From Ga0077548 sp035440445 (GTDB lineage Bacteria > Pseudomonadota > Alphaproteobacteria > Rhizobiales > Xanthobacteraceae), in NCBI GenBank assembly GCA_035440445.1, contig DAORMJ010000002.1, positions 124,001 to 188,000 on the forward strand: DNA of 64,000 nucleotides. The letters are read 5' to 3'. The number at the start of each line of letters is the position of its first letter. Position 1 is the stretch's first letter. Below, piece by piece: positions 54,285 through 63,434 of this stretch. The notes under the pieces were generated by a model that was given only the letters and a program-made list of their open reading frames with translations, was not told where the DNA came from and did no database searches. The translations under genes were made by a program, and so were the position numbers.

Positions 54285-54884
54285 TCAGGCTTTCGGCGCT
54301 TCCTCGGCTGCCGGAGCGGCTTCTTCCGCCGTCTCCTCGAAGAACTTGTCCGCCTCGACGCGGGCTTCCGCGCGCTCTTCCTCGTCGTCCTTGCGGGCAA
54401 CCGTGAGATCTTCGCCGCGCGCCTGGCGCTCGGCTTCGTCCGGGGTGCGGGCGACGTTGACGGTGATCTTCACTTCGACTTCCGGGTGCAGCGATACCGG
54501 CAGCGCGTGCAGGCCGATGAGCTTGATCGGCGAGTTCAGCACGATCTGGCGGCGCTCAACGGTGAAGCCGTCCTTGGTGAGCGCATCGGCGATGTCACGG
54601 GTCGAAACCGAGCCGTAGAGCTGGCCGGTTTCGCCGGCCTGACGGACGAGGATGACCGACTTACCGTCGAGCTTCTGCGCGACCGCTTCGGCTTCGTTCT
54701 TGCGCTCGAGGTTCTGCGCTTCGATCTGCGCTTTCATGCCCTCGAACTTCTTCTTGTTCGCTTCGGTTGCGCGCAGCGCCTTGCCGTTCGGCAAGAGGAA
54801 GTTGCGGGCGAAGCCGTCTTTCACCTTAACGGTGTCGCCGATCTGGCCGAGCTTGGCGACGCGCTCGAGTAGGATGACGTCCAT
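54285..54884 (-). CDS. rplI: 50S ribosomal protein L9
   Basis: L9 binds domain V of 23S rRNA and has the N-terminal domain MDVILLERVAKLGQIGDTVKVKDGFARNFLLP, the connecting helix, and the C-terminal domain ending ITVNVARTPDEAERQ. At 199 residues it is about 50 longer than E. coli L9, with an acidic Ala/Glu-rich tail (FEETAEEAAPAAEEAPKA), common in rhizobia. Confidence 0.97.
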   Translation of the reverse strand: MDVILLERVAKLGQIGDTVKVKDGFARNFLLPNGKALRATEANKKKFEGMKAQIEAQNLERKNEAEAVAQKLDGKSVILVRQAGETGQLYGSVSTRDIADALTKDGFTVERRQIVLNSPIKLIGLHALPVSLHPEVEVKITVNVARTPDEAERQARGEDLTVARKDDEEERAEARVEADKFFEETAEEAAPAAEEAPKA

Positions 54885-54902
54885 TGCACTTTACTCCTTT
54901 GA

Positions 54903-55895
54903 TCAAGAATTTCGTTGAACAGGTGGGAAGGGAGGCTTCTGCGCCCCGAAGCGGTTGCGCAGGTTGAAGACACTGTCGGCAAGGCCGAGCATCGCGATGA
55001 ACAGGAGCGGCCAGCCCAGCACGAGGACGGCGATCCACACGCCGGTCAGGATCCAGGTGCGCGCTCCTGCGTTGCGCGTGATCGCATGCAGCACCGAAAA
55101 GCCGACGATCGAATAGGCGACCAACAGCACCGCGATCGCGATCGCCGCGAGGAAGCCCGCCATGCCGCTCATGAAAGAGATCGCGAGCGCAGCACCGAGC
55201 ATGACGACCGCCGTCATCGGTAGCGATACATAAGTGAGATCGGGCCAGGGCCGGCGCAGGCGGCCGGATACGCGCGCGACGCGGCCCGCGAGCCAAAGGT
55301 TGATGAGGCTCGTCAGCATCGAAAGCACGGCCGCTGCCGGCGGCATGATCGCGACCAGCATGTTCAGGAAGGCTTCCGGGTTCTGCACGCCGGGCAGCTT
55401 CAGCGGCTGGTCCTGGGCTATGCGCGCCTGCAGCTTCAGCACGCGCTCGAAGGTACCGCGAATCGCGGTCTGATAGCCCTCGAAACTCGTGCCGAATTGC
55501 AGCACCACGACCGCGACCAGCGCAAAGGCCATGAGCGCGGCCCAGAGCACGAGCCGTCCGACCGGATACCACTCCATCTGCGGGGCGGTACCTGCCGTTG
55601 CCGGTGCGGCTTCGCGGCCGAGCATCGACATATAGGCAAGCACATAGGCGGGGACCGCAACCGACGCGAGATAAACGAAAGCGATCCAGTAATTGAGCGC
55701 GACCGCAAGCGACAGGGTGCCGAAGGCAACCGCAACGAGGCCCGCCATATGCGACCAGGCGATTGCAGCGAGCATTAACGGCAAAGCGGACAGGTAGAAC
55801 AGCAGGATTGCGAGCGGCGAGCCCGAGACGATGGACGCAAACAAAAGCGCGGAAGCCGCGCCTGCGCCGAATCCTATGAGAATGACCTGTGCCAT
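54903..55895 (-). CDS. DUF2232 (YybS-like) membrane protein
   Basis: The 330-residue protein has about eight membrane helices, opening AQVILIGFGAGAASALLFASIVSGSPLAILLFYLSALPLMLAA. It fits the DUF2232 family found between rpsR and rplI in alphaproteobacteria and near rplI in Bacillus (YybS). The role is unknown. It sits in the ribosomal protein operon. Confidence 0.88.
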   Translation of the reverse strand: MAQVILIGFGAGAASALLFASIVSGSPLAILLFYLSALPLMLAAIAWSHMAGLVAVAFGTLSLAVALNYWIAFVYLASVAVPAYVLAYMSMLGREAAPATAGTAPQMEWYPVGRLVLWAALMAFALVAVVVLQFGTSFEGYQTAIRGTFERVLKLQARIAQDQPLKLPGVQNPEAFLNMLVAIMPPAAAVLSMLTSLINLWLAGRVARVSGRLRRPWPDLTYVSLPMTAVVMLGAALAISFMSGMAGFLAAIAIAVLLVAYSIVGFSVLHAITRNAGARTWILTGVWIAVLVLGWPLLFIAMLGLADSVFNLRNRFGAQKPPFPPVQRNS

Positions 55896-55993
55896 CGTCA
55901 GCTGTCCCGCCCTTTCCGGCGGTTAGAGGCGAAGGATTTCGCCCCAACCATCGCCGCGCGGGTATTAGCCCGCGCGACTCTTCATGTTCGTTT

Positions 55994-56242
55994 TTACTTC
56001 AGGACGTAGGGAAGGAGACCCAGGAAGCGCGCGCGCTTGATCGCGGCCGCCAGTTCGCGCTGCTTCAGCGTGGAGACCGCGCTGATGCGGGCCGGAACGA
56101 TCTTGCCACGCTCGGAGATGTAGCGCTGCAGGAGCTTCGTGTCCTTGTAATCGATCTTCGGCGCATTCTCGCCCGAGAACGGGCAGGTCTTGCGGCGGCG
56201 GAAGAACGGACGGCGCGCGCCGCCCTGTGCACCCATAGCCAT
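55994..56242 (-). CDS. rpsR: 30S ribosomal protein S18
   Basis: The 82-residue S18 has CPFSGENAPKIDYKDTKLLQRYISERGKIVPARISAVSTLKQRELAAAIKRARFLGLLPY. Its start codon overlaps the rpsF stop by one base (TAATG). S18 pairs with S6 in the 30S platform. Confidence 0.97.
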   Translation of the reverse strand: MAMGAQGGARRPFFRRRKTCPFSGENAPKIDYKDTKLLQRYISERGKIVPARISAVSTLKQRELAAAIKRARFLGLLPYVLK

Positions 56243-56679
56243 TAGTTTGCTCCCTCGTTCTGCTCGCCATCACGTGCCGGCGCATTGTCGTCGCCGAAGT
56301 TTCCGCCCTCTTCGCCGTCACGGTCGCGGCGACGGTCGCCGCGGCGCTCGTCACGGTCGCGCTTCTGCATCATCGCCGACGGGCCTTCCTCCAGCTCCTC
56401 GACCTTCACGGTCATGAAGCGGATCACGTCTTCGGAAATCCGCATCTGCCGTTCCATCTCCTGCACGGCGGCTGCCGGTGCGTCGATGTTCAGGAGCGCC
56501 ATGTGCGCCTTGCGATTCTTGCGGATGCGATAGGTCAGGGACTTCACGCCCCAGTATTCTTCTTTCTTGATCGAGCCGTTACCGGCTTCGATCACGCCCT
56601 TGTACTGGGCGATCATTTCTTCGACTTGCTGCGCGGTCACGTCCTGACGCGCGAGAAAGACATGCTCGTAAAGCGGCAT
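56242..56679 (-). CDS. rpsF: 30S ribosomal protein S6
   Basis: The 145-residue S6 has MPLYEHVFLARQDVTAQQVEEMIAQYKGVI and GVKSLTYRIRKNRKAHMALLNIDAP. A C-terminal tail of about 45 residues, rich in Arg, Asp and Glu (RDRDERRGDRRRDRDGEEGG), extends past the bacterial core and is typical of alphaproteobacteria. The stop overlaps the rpsR start. A start from 56952 is not supported. Confidence 0.96.
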   Translation of the reverse strand: MPLYEHVFLARQDVTAQQVEEMIAQYKGVIEAGNGSIKKEEYWGVKSLTYRIRKNRKAHMALLNIDAPAAAVQEMERQMRISEDVIRFMTVKVEELEEGPSAMMQKRDRDERRGDRRRDRDGEEGGNFGDDNAPARDGEQNEGAN

Positions 56680-56760
56680 GGTAAGCCTTCCATCTGTTAG
56701 CGCCGGTCTGGCGCCGAGCCCTCCGAGCCTTCGTGAAGGCTCGAAACATCTCAGAGGCGG
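56680..56760 (-). promoter_or_regulatory. rpsF leader with stem-loop, possible S6:S18 autoregulation site
   Basis: The transcript leader before rpsF contains a perfect stem CGAGCCTT/AAGGCTCG (56724-56743, four-base loop) and a second GGCGCC..GGCGC hairpin nearer the start codon. Many bacteria regulate rpsF-rpsR through an S6:S18-binding leader, so this is a candidate, but the family CCG bulge has not been confirmed here. Confidence 0.4.
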
Positions 56761-56950
56761 GAACACCGAGGGACGGACCGACTGGCCCTGTGGCTTGGCA
56801 GCCACCCCGCGTTCAGCTCCCGGCCTGGACCGGCAGAAGGCGCGGTTTATAGGGGTTTTTGCGCCGAAGGCAAGGCGGAAGCCGGGACCTTGACTTGGCC
56901 GTCGCCCCCGTGTCCAACGGCCCCGAAAATAAGCATTTTCAGGGGATTCC

Positions 56951-57892
56951 ATGACAGTCGCATTCGCCTTTCCGGGTCAGGGCAGCCAGGCGGTGGGCAT
57001 GGGCAAGGCGCTCGCCGAGCAATTTCCGGCCGCCAAAGCTGTGTTCGACGAGGTGGATTCGGCCCTTTCCCAGAAGCTCTCTCAGGTCATGTGGGAAGGC
57101 CCGCAGGAGACCCTGACCCTCACCGAAAATGCGCAGCCTGCGCTGATGGCCGTTTCGGTCGCGGTGGTGCGGGTGCTTGAGGCCGAGGCTGGCCTCGATC
57201 TCGCGCGCGACGTGAAGTTCGTCGCCGGGCACTCGCTTGGCGAATATTCGGCGCTGGCCGCGGCCGGCACGTTCTCGATCAGTGATGCCGCGAAGCTCCT
57301 GCGCATCCGCGGGCAGGCGATGCAGAAGGCGGTGCCGGTCGGCACCGGCGCGATGGCCGCACTCCTCGGCGTGGAACTCGATGCAGCCAAAGCGCTGGCA
57401 CTGGAAGCGGCGCAGGGCGAAGTCTGCGATGTCGCGAACGACAACGGCGGCGGGCAGGTTGTCGTCTCCGGCAACAAGGCCGCGGTCGAACGCGGGGCCG
57501 AGATCGCGAAAGGCAAAAGCATCCGCGCGATGATGTTGCCGGTATCCGCGCCGTTCCACTGCGCGCTGATGCAGCCGGCGGCCGATGCGATGCGCGAAGC
57601 CCTCTCGAAGGTTCAGGTGAACGCACCGAAAGTGCCGGTGGTGGCAAACGTCACCGCGAGCGCCGTTACCGACCCGCAGGAAATCGTCGATCTACTGGTT
57701 CGTCAGGTGACCGGCACGGTTCGCTGGAGAGAATGCGTGCAGTATCTTGCCGCGAACGGGGTCACGAAAATCGTCGAGGCCGGATCGGGCAAGGTGCTGA
57801 CCGGGCTCTTGAAGCGCATTGCCAAGGAAGTGGCGGGCCAGCCGGTGGGGACGCCGGACGATGTCGCCGCTTACAAAGCCGCAAAGGCATAA
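56951..57892 (+). CDS. fabD: Malonyl-CoA-ACP transacylase
   Basis: FabD transfers malonyl from CoA to ACP. The 313-residue protein has FPGQGSQAVGMG near the start, the nucleophile in GHSLGEYSALAAAG, and the His in VSAPFHCALMQPA. It begins the fabD-fabG-acpP-fabF cluster, divergent from rpsF. Confidence 0.97.
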   Translation: MTVAFAFPGQGSQAVGMGKALAEQFPAAKAVFDEVDSALSQKLSQVMWEGPQETLTLTENAQPALMAVSVAVVRVLEAEAGLDLARDVKFVAGHSLGEYSALAAAGTFSISDAAKLLRIRGQAMQKAVPVGTGAMAALLGVELDAAKALALEAAQGEVCDVANDNGGGQVVVSGNKAAVERGAEIAKGKSIRAMMLPVSAPFHCALMQPAADAMREALSKVQVNAPKVPVVANVTASAVTDPQEIVDLLVRQVTGTVRWRECVQYLAANGVTKIVEAGSGKVLTGLLKRIAKEVAGQPVGTPDDVAAYKAAKA

Positions 57893-57902
57893 GGAAAAAA
57901 TG

Positions 57903-58640
57903 ATGTTCGATCTTTCGGGAAAAACCGCGCTGGTCACCGGTGCATCCAGCGGCATCGGCACCGCGATTGCGAAAGCGCTGCACCAGCAGGGCGCGACGGT
58001 CGCGATTTCCGGCACGCGCAAGGACGCGCTCGATGCGATCGCAAACGAATTCAAGGATCGCGTGCACGTGCTGCCGTGCAATCTCGCCGACAAGGACGCC
58101 GTTGAAGCGCTGGTTCCTTCGGCGGTCGAGGCGATGCAGCGGCTCGACATCCTCGTGAACAACGCAGGCATCACCAAGGACAACATCTTCGTCCGCCTGA
58201 AAGACGAGGACTGGGATCAGGTGATCGCGGTGAACCTCACGGCGTCGTTCCGGCTCGCTCGCGCCGCGGGCATGGGCATGATGCGCCAGCGTTTCGGCCG
58301 CATCATCGGGATCACGTCGGTCGTCGGCTTCACCGGCAATGCCGGGCAGGGCAACTATGCCGCCGCCAAGGCCGGCATGGTCGGCATGACGAAGTCGCTC
58401 GCCGCCGAACTCGCGAGCCGCAACGTGACCGCGAACTGTATTGCGCCGGGTTTTATCGCGACGCCCATGACCGACGCCCTGAACGATGCGCAGAAGAAGG
58501 CGATCCTCGATTCGGTCCCGGCGCGGCGGCTGGGTACGCCAGAGGACATTGCGGCAGCGGCCGTCTATCTGGCTTCCAACGAAGCCGGCTACGTCAGCGG
58601 CGCCACGATTCACGTCAACGGCGGCATGGCGATGCTCTGA
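57903..58640 (+). CDS. fabG: 3-oxoacyl-[acyl-carrier-protein] reductase
   Basis: FabG reduces 3-oxoacyl-ACP with NADPH. The 245-residue SDR has LVTGASSGIGTAIAKAL, VNNAGITKDN, and the catalytic Tyr-Lys in GQGNYAAAKAGMVGM. AAGGA precedes the ATG at 57903; the overlapping ATG at 57900 is an alternative. It follows fabD by 10 bp. Confidence 0.97.
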   Translation: MFDLSGKTALVTGASSGIGTAIAKALHQQGATVAISGTRKDALDAIANEFKDRVHVLPCNLADKDAVEALVPSAVEAMQRLDILVNNAGITKDNIFVRLKDEDWDQVIAVNLTASFRLARAAGMGMMRQRFGRIIGITSVVGFTGNAGQGNYAAAKAGMVGMTKSLAAELASRNVTANCIAPGFIATPMTDALNDAQKKAILDSVPARRLGTPEDIAAAAVYLASNEAGYVSGATIHVNGGMAML

Positions 58641-58910
58641 AGCCTGCTGCGGCGCGAAAGCGCCGCAAGACCTATGTTTTTCGGCTGTTTACAGCGGGAT
58701 AGCCCGCTTTGACACGGCAGAAGGGTATGTTACGACCGCTCTGGCCTCTGGTTTGATTGCGGCAGGCCGCAACCGGAAGGTGACGGGATTTCCCTCATTT
58801 TTCGCTGGCGCATGCCGCCGCAATCGGACAAAGAAAGGCCGAACCCGCCGCGAGGGTGAATTCTCGCGGCAACAATTCGAACAAGCTTGCGGGCGACCAA
58901 GGGTGTATCA

Positions 58911-59150
58911 ATGGCCGACATTGCCGAACGGGTTAAAAAGATCGTTGTCGAACATCTCGGTGTTGAACCCGAGAAGGTGAACGACAAGGCGAGCTTCATC
59001 GACGATCTGGGCGCCGACTCGCTCGACACCGTCGAGCTGGTCATGGCCTTCGAAGAAGAATTCGGCTGCGAGATTCCGGACGATGCCGCGGAGACGATCC
59101 TGACCGTCGGCGATGCCGTGAAGTTCCTCGAGAAGAACGCCAAGTCCTGA
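58911..59150 (+). CDS. acpP: Acyl carrier protein
   Basis: The 79-residue ACP has the 4'-phosphopantetheine serine in GADSLDTVELVMAFEEEF and the usual acidic helices. Start 58911 gives MADIAERVKKIV; the upstream frame adds eight unlikely residues. The 270-bp gap after fabG suggests its own promoter, with TTGACA at 58709 as a possible -35. Confidence 0.98.
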   Translation: MADIAERVKKIVVEHLGVEPEKVNDKASFIDDLGADSLDTVELVMAFEEEFGCEIPDDAAETILTVGDAVKFLEKNAKS

Positions 59151-59211
59151 ACCGGACTTGCTTGCGCGGACCGCGAACCGCCGGTCCGCGCCCAATGGGA
59201 TTCATAGAATA

Positions 59212-60471
59212 ATGCGTCGCGTCGTTGTTACCGGGCTGGGGATGGTATCGCCGCTCGGCTGCGGCGTTGAGGTTTCCTGGCAGCGCCTGCTTGCGGGCAA
59301 GAGCGGCGCAAAGAAGATCGACACCTTCGAGGTATCCGATCTTCGCTGCCAGATCGCACATATGATTCCTGTCGGCGACGGCTCCGACGGCACCTTCAAC
59401 CGCGATCAGTGGATGGAGCCCAAGGAAAGCCGCAAGGTCGATGACTTCATTGTCTATGGCGTTGCCGCCGCGACCCAGGCGCTCGAAGACGCCGGGTGGA
59501 AGCCGACCAAGGCCGAGGATCAGGAACGCACCGGCGTATTGATCGGCTCCGGCATCGGCGGCATCGAGGGCATCGCGGACACCGCGATCACCTTGAAGGA
59601 AAAAGGTCCGCGGCGCGTTTCGCCGTTCTTCATTCCGGGCCGCCTCATCAATCTCGCTTCCGGCTATGTTTCGATCCAGCACGGACTGAAAGGCCCGAAC
59701 CACGCGGTGGTGACGGCCTGTTCGACCGGCGCGCATGCGATCGGCGACGCTGCACGCTTGATCCAGTGGGGTGACGCGGACGTGATGGTCGCGGGCGGCA
59801 CCGAGTCACCTGTCGGTCGCATGGCGCTTGCCGGTTTCTCGGCCATGCACGCGCTTTGCGCATCTTACAACGACCGCCCGGTGGAAGCATCGCGTCCCTA
59901 CGACAAGGATCGCGACGGCTTCGTGATGGGCGAGGGTGCCGGCGTCGTCGTGCTCGAGGAATACGAGCACGCCAAGGCGCGCGGCGCGAAGATTTACGGC
60001 GAAGTGATCGGTTACGGATTGTCGGGCGACGCCTATCACATCACCGCGCCGTCCGAAGATGGCGATGGCGCGTTCCGCTGCATGACCATGGCGCTGAAGC
60101 GCGCGGGCATTGCACCGTCCGATCTCGATTACATCAACGCGCATGGCACCTCGACCATGGCCGATACCATCGAGCTCGGCGCGGTCGAGCGGCTGATGGG
60201 CAATGCGGCTTCCAAGATTTCGATGTCCTCGACGAAGTCGTCGATCGGCCATCTGCTCGGCGCTGCCGGTTCTGCGGAAGCGATTTTCTGCCTGCTCGCC
60301 ATGCGCGATCAAGTCGCGCCTGCGACGCTCAATCTCGACAATCCCGAGCGCGAAACCCAGATCGATCTTGTGCCGCATACGCCGCGCAAGCGCGAAATCA
60401 ACACGGTGCTTTCGAACTCCTTTGGCTTCGGCGGCACCAATGCGTCGCTGGTTTTCCGCCGCGCCGGCTGA
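59212..60471 (+). CDS. fabF: 3-oxoacyl-[acyl-carrier-protein] synthase II
   Basis: FabF condenses malonyl-ACP with growing acyl chains and controls unsaturated chain length. The 419-residue protein has MRRVVVTGLGMVSPLG, the nucleophile in VVTACSTGAHAIGDA, and His residues in YINAHGTSTMADT and KSSIGHLLGAAGS. It follows acpP by 61 bp. Confidence 0.98.
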   Translation: MRRVVVTGLGMVSPLGCGVEVSWQRLLAGKSGAKKIDTFEVSDLRCQIAHMIPVGDGSDGTFNRDQWMEPKESRKVDDFIVYGVAAATQALEDAGWKPTKAEDQERTGVLIGSGIGGIEGIADTAITLKEKGPRRVSPFFIPGRLINLASGYVSIQHGLKGPNHAVVTACSTGAHAIGDAARLIQWGDADVMVAGGTESPVGRMALAGFSAMHALCASYNDRPVEASRPYDKDRDGFVMGEGAGVVVLEEYEHAKARGAKIYGEVIGYGLSGDAYHITAPSEDGDGAFRCMTMALKRAGIAPSDLDYINAHGTSTMADTIELGAVERLMGNAASKISMSSTKSSIGHLLGAAGSAEAIFCLLAMRDQVAPATLNLDNPERETQIDLVPHTPRKREINTVLSNSFGFGGTNASLVFRRAG

Positions 60472-60568
60472 GAAAACGAATGTCTTCCTGCTTTGGCCAC
60501 ATTTAGCCTTAGCTTCTGCTATTCGGCTCGGGGGCGGGCCGTCCTGAAATTAACAAGACGGAACGCGA

Positions 60569-61792
60569 ATGGCTGGCCGCGAAGACTATCCGCACGATGA
60601 TAGCCCCCAATACCAAGAGCATCCGCCGGTGAGCGAGAAGCAGAAGCGCCGCGCTTCGAACCGTGCGCGCCATCCCTTCGTCATCGTGGGCAATGCGATC
60701 TTCACGATCCTATTGTTGCTGGCAGTAGTAGTCGGTGGCGGCATCTATTACGCGAGCGAGCGCTTCGGCGCCGTGGGTCCGCTGGAAACCGAGCAGACCG
60801 TCAACATTCCGCAGCGGACCGGCCTGCGCGACATGGCTGACCTGTTGAAGCGCGAAGGGGTCATCGACAATCCGACGTTGTTCGTCATTGGCGCTTACGT
60901 GCTCGGCGCGCACGACAAGCTGAAAGCCGGCGAATACGTCTTTCAGAAGGGTGCGAGCATGGACGACGTGCTCGAGACCATCATCTCGGGCAAGTCGATC
61001 CAGCATTCGGTGACGATCGCCGAAGGGCTGACGACGCAGCAGATCTTGCAGCGGATCAACGAAGCGGAAGTGCTGGCGGGCCCGATCCAGCGCATTCCCC
61101 CGGAAGGGTCGCTGCTGCCGGAAACTTATCGCGTGACGCGCGGCACCTCGCGCGAACAACTGATCCAGCGGATGACCGCCGCGCACAAGCAGCTTGTCGA
61201 GCAGATCTGGGCCAAGCGCGCGCCGGATCTTCCGGTCAAGGACATCAACGAATTCATTACGCTCGCCTCGATCGTGGAAAAGGAAACCGCGATCGCCGCC
61301 GAGCGCACGCGCGTCGCGGGTGTTTTCGTCAACCGCCTCAACAAGAAGATGCGTCTGCAGTCCGACCCGACCATCATTTACGGGCTGGTCGGCGGCAAGG
61401 GTTCGCTCGGCCGCTCGCTGACGCGCGCCGATGTCGAGCAGCCGACACCTTATAATACGTACACGATCAATGGCCTGCCGCCGGGACCGATCGCCAATCC
61501 GGGCCGTGCCTCGCTCGAAGCGGTCGCCAATCCCGCGCGCACCAACGAACTTTATTTTGTGGCTGACGGTACCGGCGGGCATGTGTTCGCCGAGACCTAT
61601 GAGCAGCATCTGAAAAACGTCGCGCGCTGGCGCGACTACCAGAAGCAGAACGTGGCGCAACCGGCCGCCGCCCCCAAAGCCGCGCCGCAGCAGCAGACAA
61701 CGCCGACCTTTCAGGGCGGCGAGGTGAAGAAAAAAGAAGAGCCGAAAGCGGCCCCGCAGAAGAAGAAATCGGACGCCAAGGCGAAGCAGTAG
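60569..61792 (+). CDS. mltG: Endolytic transglycosylase MltG
   Basis: MltG cleaves nascent glycan strands and terminates peptidoglycan chains. The 407-residue protein has a cytoplasmic N-terminus, one membrane helix (about 40-62), and the YceG domain with the catalytic Glu in LASIVEKETAIAAERTRVAGVFVNRL and GLPPGPIANPGRASLEAVANP. A Lys/Pro/Ala-rich tail follows. It continues the fab cluster. Confidence 0.95.
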   Translation: MAGREDYPHDDSPQYQEHPPVSEKQKRRASNRARHPFVIVGNAIFTILLLLAVVVGGGIYYASERFGAVGPLETEQTVNIPQRTGLRDMADLLKREGVIDNPTLFVIGAYVLGAHDKLKAGEYVFQKGASMDDVLETIISGKSIQHSVTIAEGLTTQQILQRINEAEVLAGPIQRIPPEGSLLPETYRVTRGTSREQLIQRMTAAHKQLVEQIWAKRAPDLPVKDINEFITLASIVEKETAIAAERTRVAGVFVNRLNKKMRLQSDPTIIYGLVGGKGSLGRSLTRADVEQPTPYNTYTINGLPPGPIANPGRASLEAVANPARTNELYFVADGTGGHVFAETYEQHLKNVARWRDYQKQNVAQPAAAPKAAPQQQTTPTFQGGEVKKKEEPKAAPQKKKSDAKAKQ

Positions 61793-61874
61793 CGCGTTCG
61801 CGCGCTTGGCTTGGCGGAAGCCGCTGGGGTAAGGTCGCGCGGCTTCAATCACCAGAATCGCGGACCTGTTTTCA

Positions 61875-62762
61875 ATGACCCTTGCCAGCATGACCGGCTT
61901 TGCCCGTACTTCCGGCGTGCATGGGGAATTGCGCTGGGCCTGGGAGCTGAAGTCGGTCAATTCCAAGGGGCTCGATATTCGCTTTCGCCTGCCGCCCGGC
62001 CGCGAAGCGCTGGAGCCGCTGCTGCGTGCGGCGATCGCAAAGCGCATTACGCGCGGCAACGTCACGGTCAATCTTTCCGTCCAGCGCGAAGGTGCCGCCC
62101 CGCAAGTGCGCGTGAACGAGGACGTGCTCGCGGCGGTGATTGCGACCGCGCGCGAACTTGCGAAGAAAATCGAAGCACAGCCGCCGACGCTCGACGGCAT
62201 CCTCGGCATCAAGGGCGTGATGGAAGTGGTCGAGACCGAGGAGAGCGAGGCCGACCGCGAAGCCGCGAATGCAGCTCTCCTGAAAGGGTTCGAAGCCGCA
62301 CTCGCCGATCTCGTCGCCATGCGCGGCAGGGAAGGTGGCGTCATCGGCGGCGTGCTTTCCGACCGCGTCTCCGAAATCGAAAAACTGACGAAAGCTGCCG
62401 AAGCCTCGCCGTCGCGCTCGCTCGATGCGATCCGCGCGCGCCTTGCCGAGCAGGTGAAGGAATTGCTTGCCGCAAGCTCGACGCTCGATCCCGAGCGGCT
62501 GCATCAGGAAGCTGCGTTGTTGGCCGCGAAGGCGGACGTGCGCGAAGAACTCGACCGGCTGCACGCGCATATCGGCGCGGCCCGCGCGCTCCTGAAAAAC
62601 GGCGGCTCGGTCGGCCGCAAGCTCGATTTTCTGGCGCAGGAATTCAACCGCGAAGCGAACACGCTGTGTTCGAAGTCGAATGACGTCTCGCTGACGGGCA
62701 TCGGCCTTGAACTGAAAACCGCCGTCGATCAATTGCGCGAGCAGGTGCAGAACATTGAGTAA
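61875..62762 (+). CDS. YicC family endoribonuclease
   Basis: The 295-residue protein opens MTLASMTGFARTSGVHGELRWAWELKSVNSKGLDIRFRLP and ends LDFLAQEFNREANTLCSKSNDVSLTGIGLELKTAVDQLREQVQNIE, both strongly conserved in YicC, recently shown to be an RNase in E. coli. Its stop overlaps the gmk start region, the common yicC-gmk order. Confidence 0.93.
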   Translation: MTLASMTGFARTSGVHGELRWAWELKSVNSKGLDIRFRLPPGREALEPLLRAAIAKRITRGNVTVNLSVQREGAAPQVRVNEDVLAAVIATARELAKKIEAQPPTLDGILGIKGVMEVVETEESEADREAANAALLKGFEAALADLVAMRGREGGVIGGVLSDRVSEIEKLTKAAEASPSRSLDAIRARLAEQVKELLAASSTLDPERLHQEAALLAAKADVREELDRLHAHIGAARALLKNGGSVGRKLDFLAQEFNREANTLCSKSNDVSLTGIGLELKTAVDQLREQVQNIE

Positions 62763-63429
62763 GAAAAAGAAGACCCTCAGCAAGAGCGGCCCGCGCCGCG
62801 AGAAGATCGCGCGCCGCGGCCTGATGTTCGTGCTGTCTTCGCCGTCGGGCGCGGGCAAGACCACGCTCACCCGCCTTCTGGTGCAGAAGGAAGAGAACAT
62901 AGAACTCTCCATCTCGGTGACGACGCGCCAGCGTCGGCCGTCGGAAGTCGAAGGTGTCCACTACTACTTCGTCTCGCCAGTGGAGTTCGGGCGTATGCGC
63001 GATGCCGGCGAATTGATGGAATGGGCTGAGGTGCACGGCAATTACTACGGCACGCCGGCAAAACCAATCGAAAAAGCGCTTGCGAAGGGCAAGGACGTCT
63101 TGTTCGACATCGACTATCAGGGCACGCGCCAGCTTTATAAGCGCGCGGCTTCCGACGTCGTCAGCATCTTCATCTTGCCGCCGTCGATTGCCGAAATGAA
63201 GAAGCGCATCCGCCGCCGCGCGACCGAAGACGAGATGACGATCAAGAAGCGGCTCGAAACCGCGAAGCACGAATTGAAGCGCTGGGGCGAATACGACTAC
63301 GTGGTCATCAACGACGATCTCGATGCGGCCTTCGCCGACATTCATTCGATCCTGCAGGCGGAGCGCATGAAGCGCGTCCGCCGCACCGGCGTCGTCGCCT
63401 TCGCAAAGAAGCTCCAGTCGAAGCTTTAA
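62755..63429 (+). CDS. gmk: Guanylate kinase
   Basis: Gmk phosphorylates GMP to GDP. The protein has the P-loop LSSPSGAGKTTLTRLL, the GMP-binding SVTTRQRRPSEVEGVHYYFVS, and LFDIDYQGTRQL. The TTG start at 62755 overlaps the yicC stop and gives a basic 23-residue N-tail; ATG at 62824 (MFVLSSPSG) is the alternative and closer to the E. coli length. Confidence 0.95.
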   Translation: MSKKKKTLSKSGPRREKIARRGLMFVLSSPSGAGKTTLTRLLVQKEENIELSISVTTRQRRPSEVEGVHYYFVSPVEFGRMRDAGELMEWAEVHGNYYGTPAKPIEKALAKGKDVLFDIDYQGTRQLYKRAASDVVSIFILPPSIAEMKKRIRRRATEDEMTIKKRLETAKHELKRWGEYDYVVINDDLDAAFADIHSILQAERMKRVRRTGVVAFAKKLQSKL

Positions 63430-63434
63430 CGCCG

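Noticed and set aside
58709..58731. TTGACA before acpP with TATGTT nearby as a promoter
   Set aside because: The spacing between the two hexamers is only 11 bases, too short for a sigma-70-type promoter.
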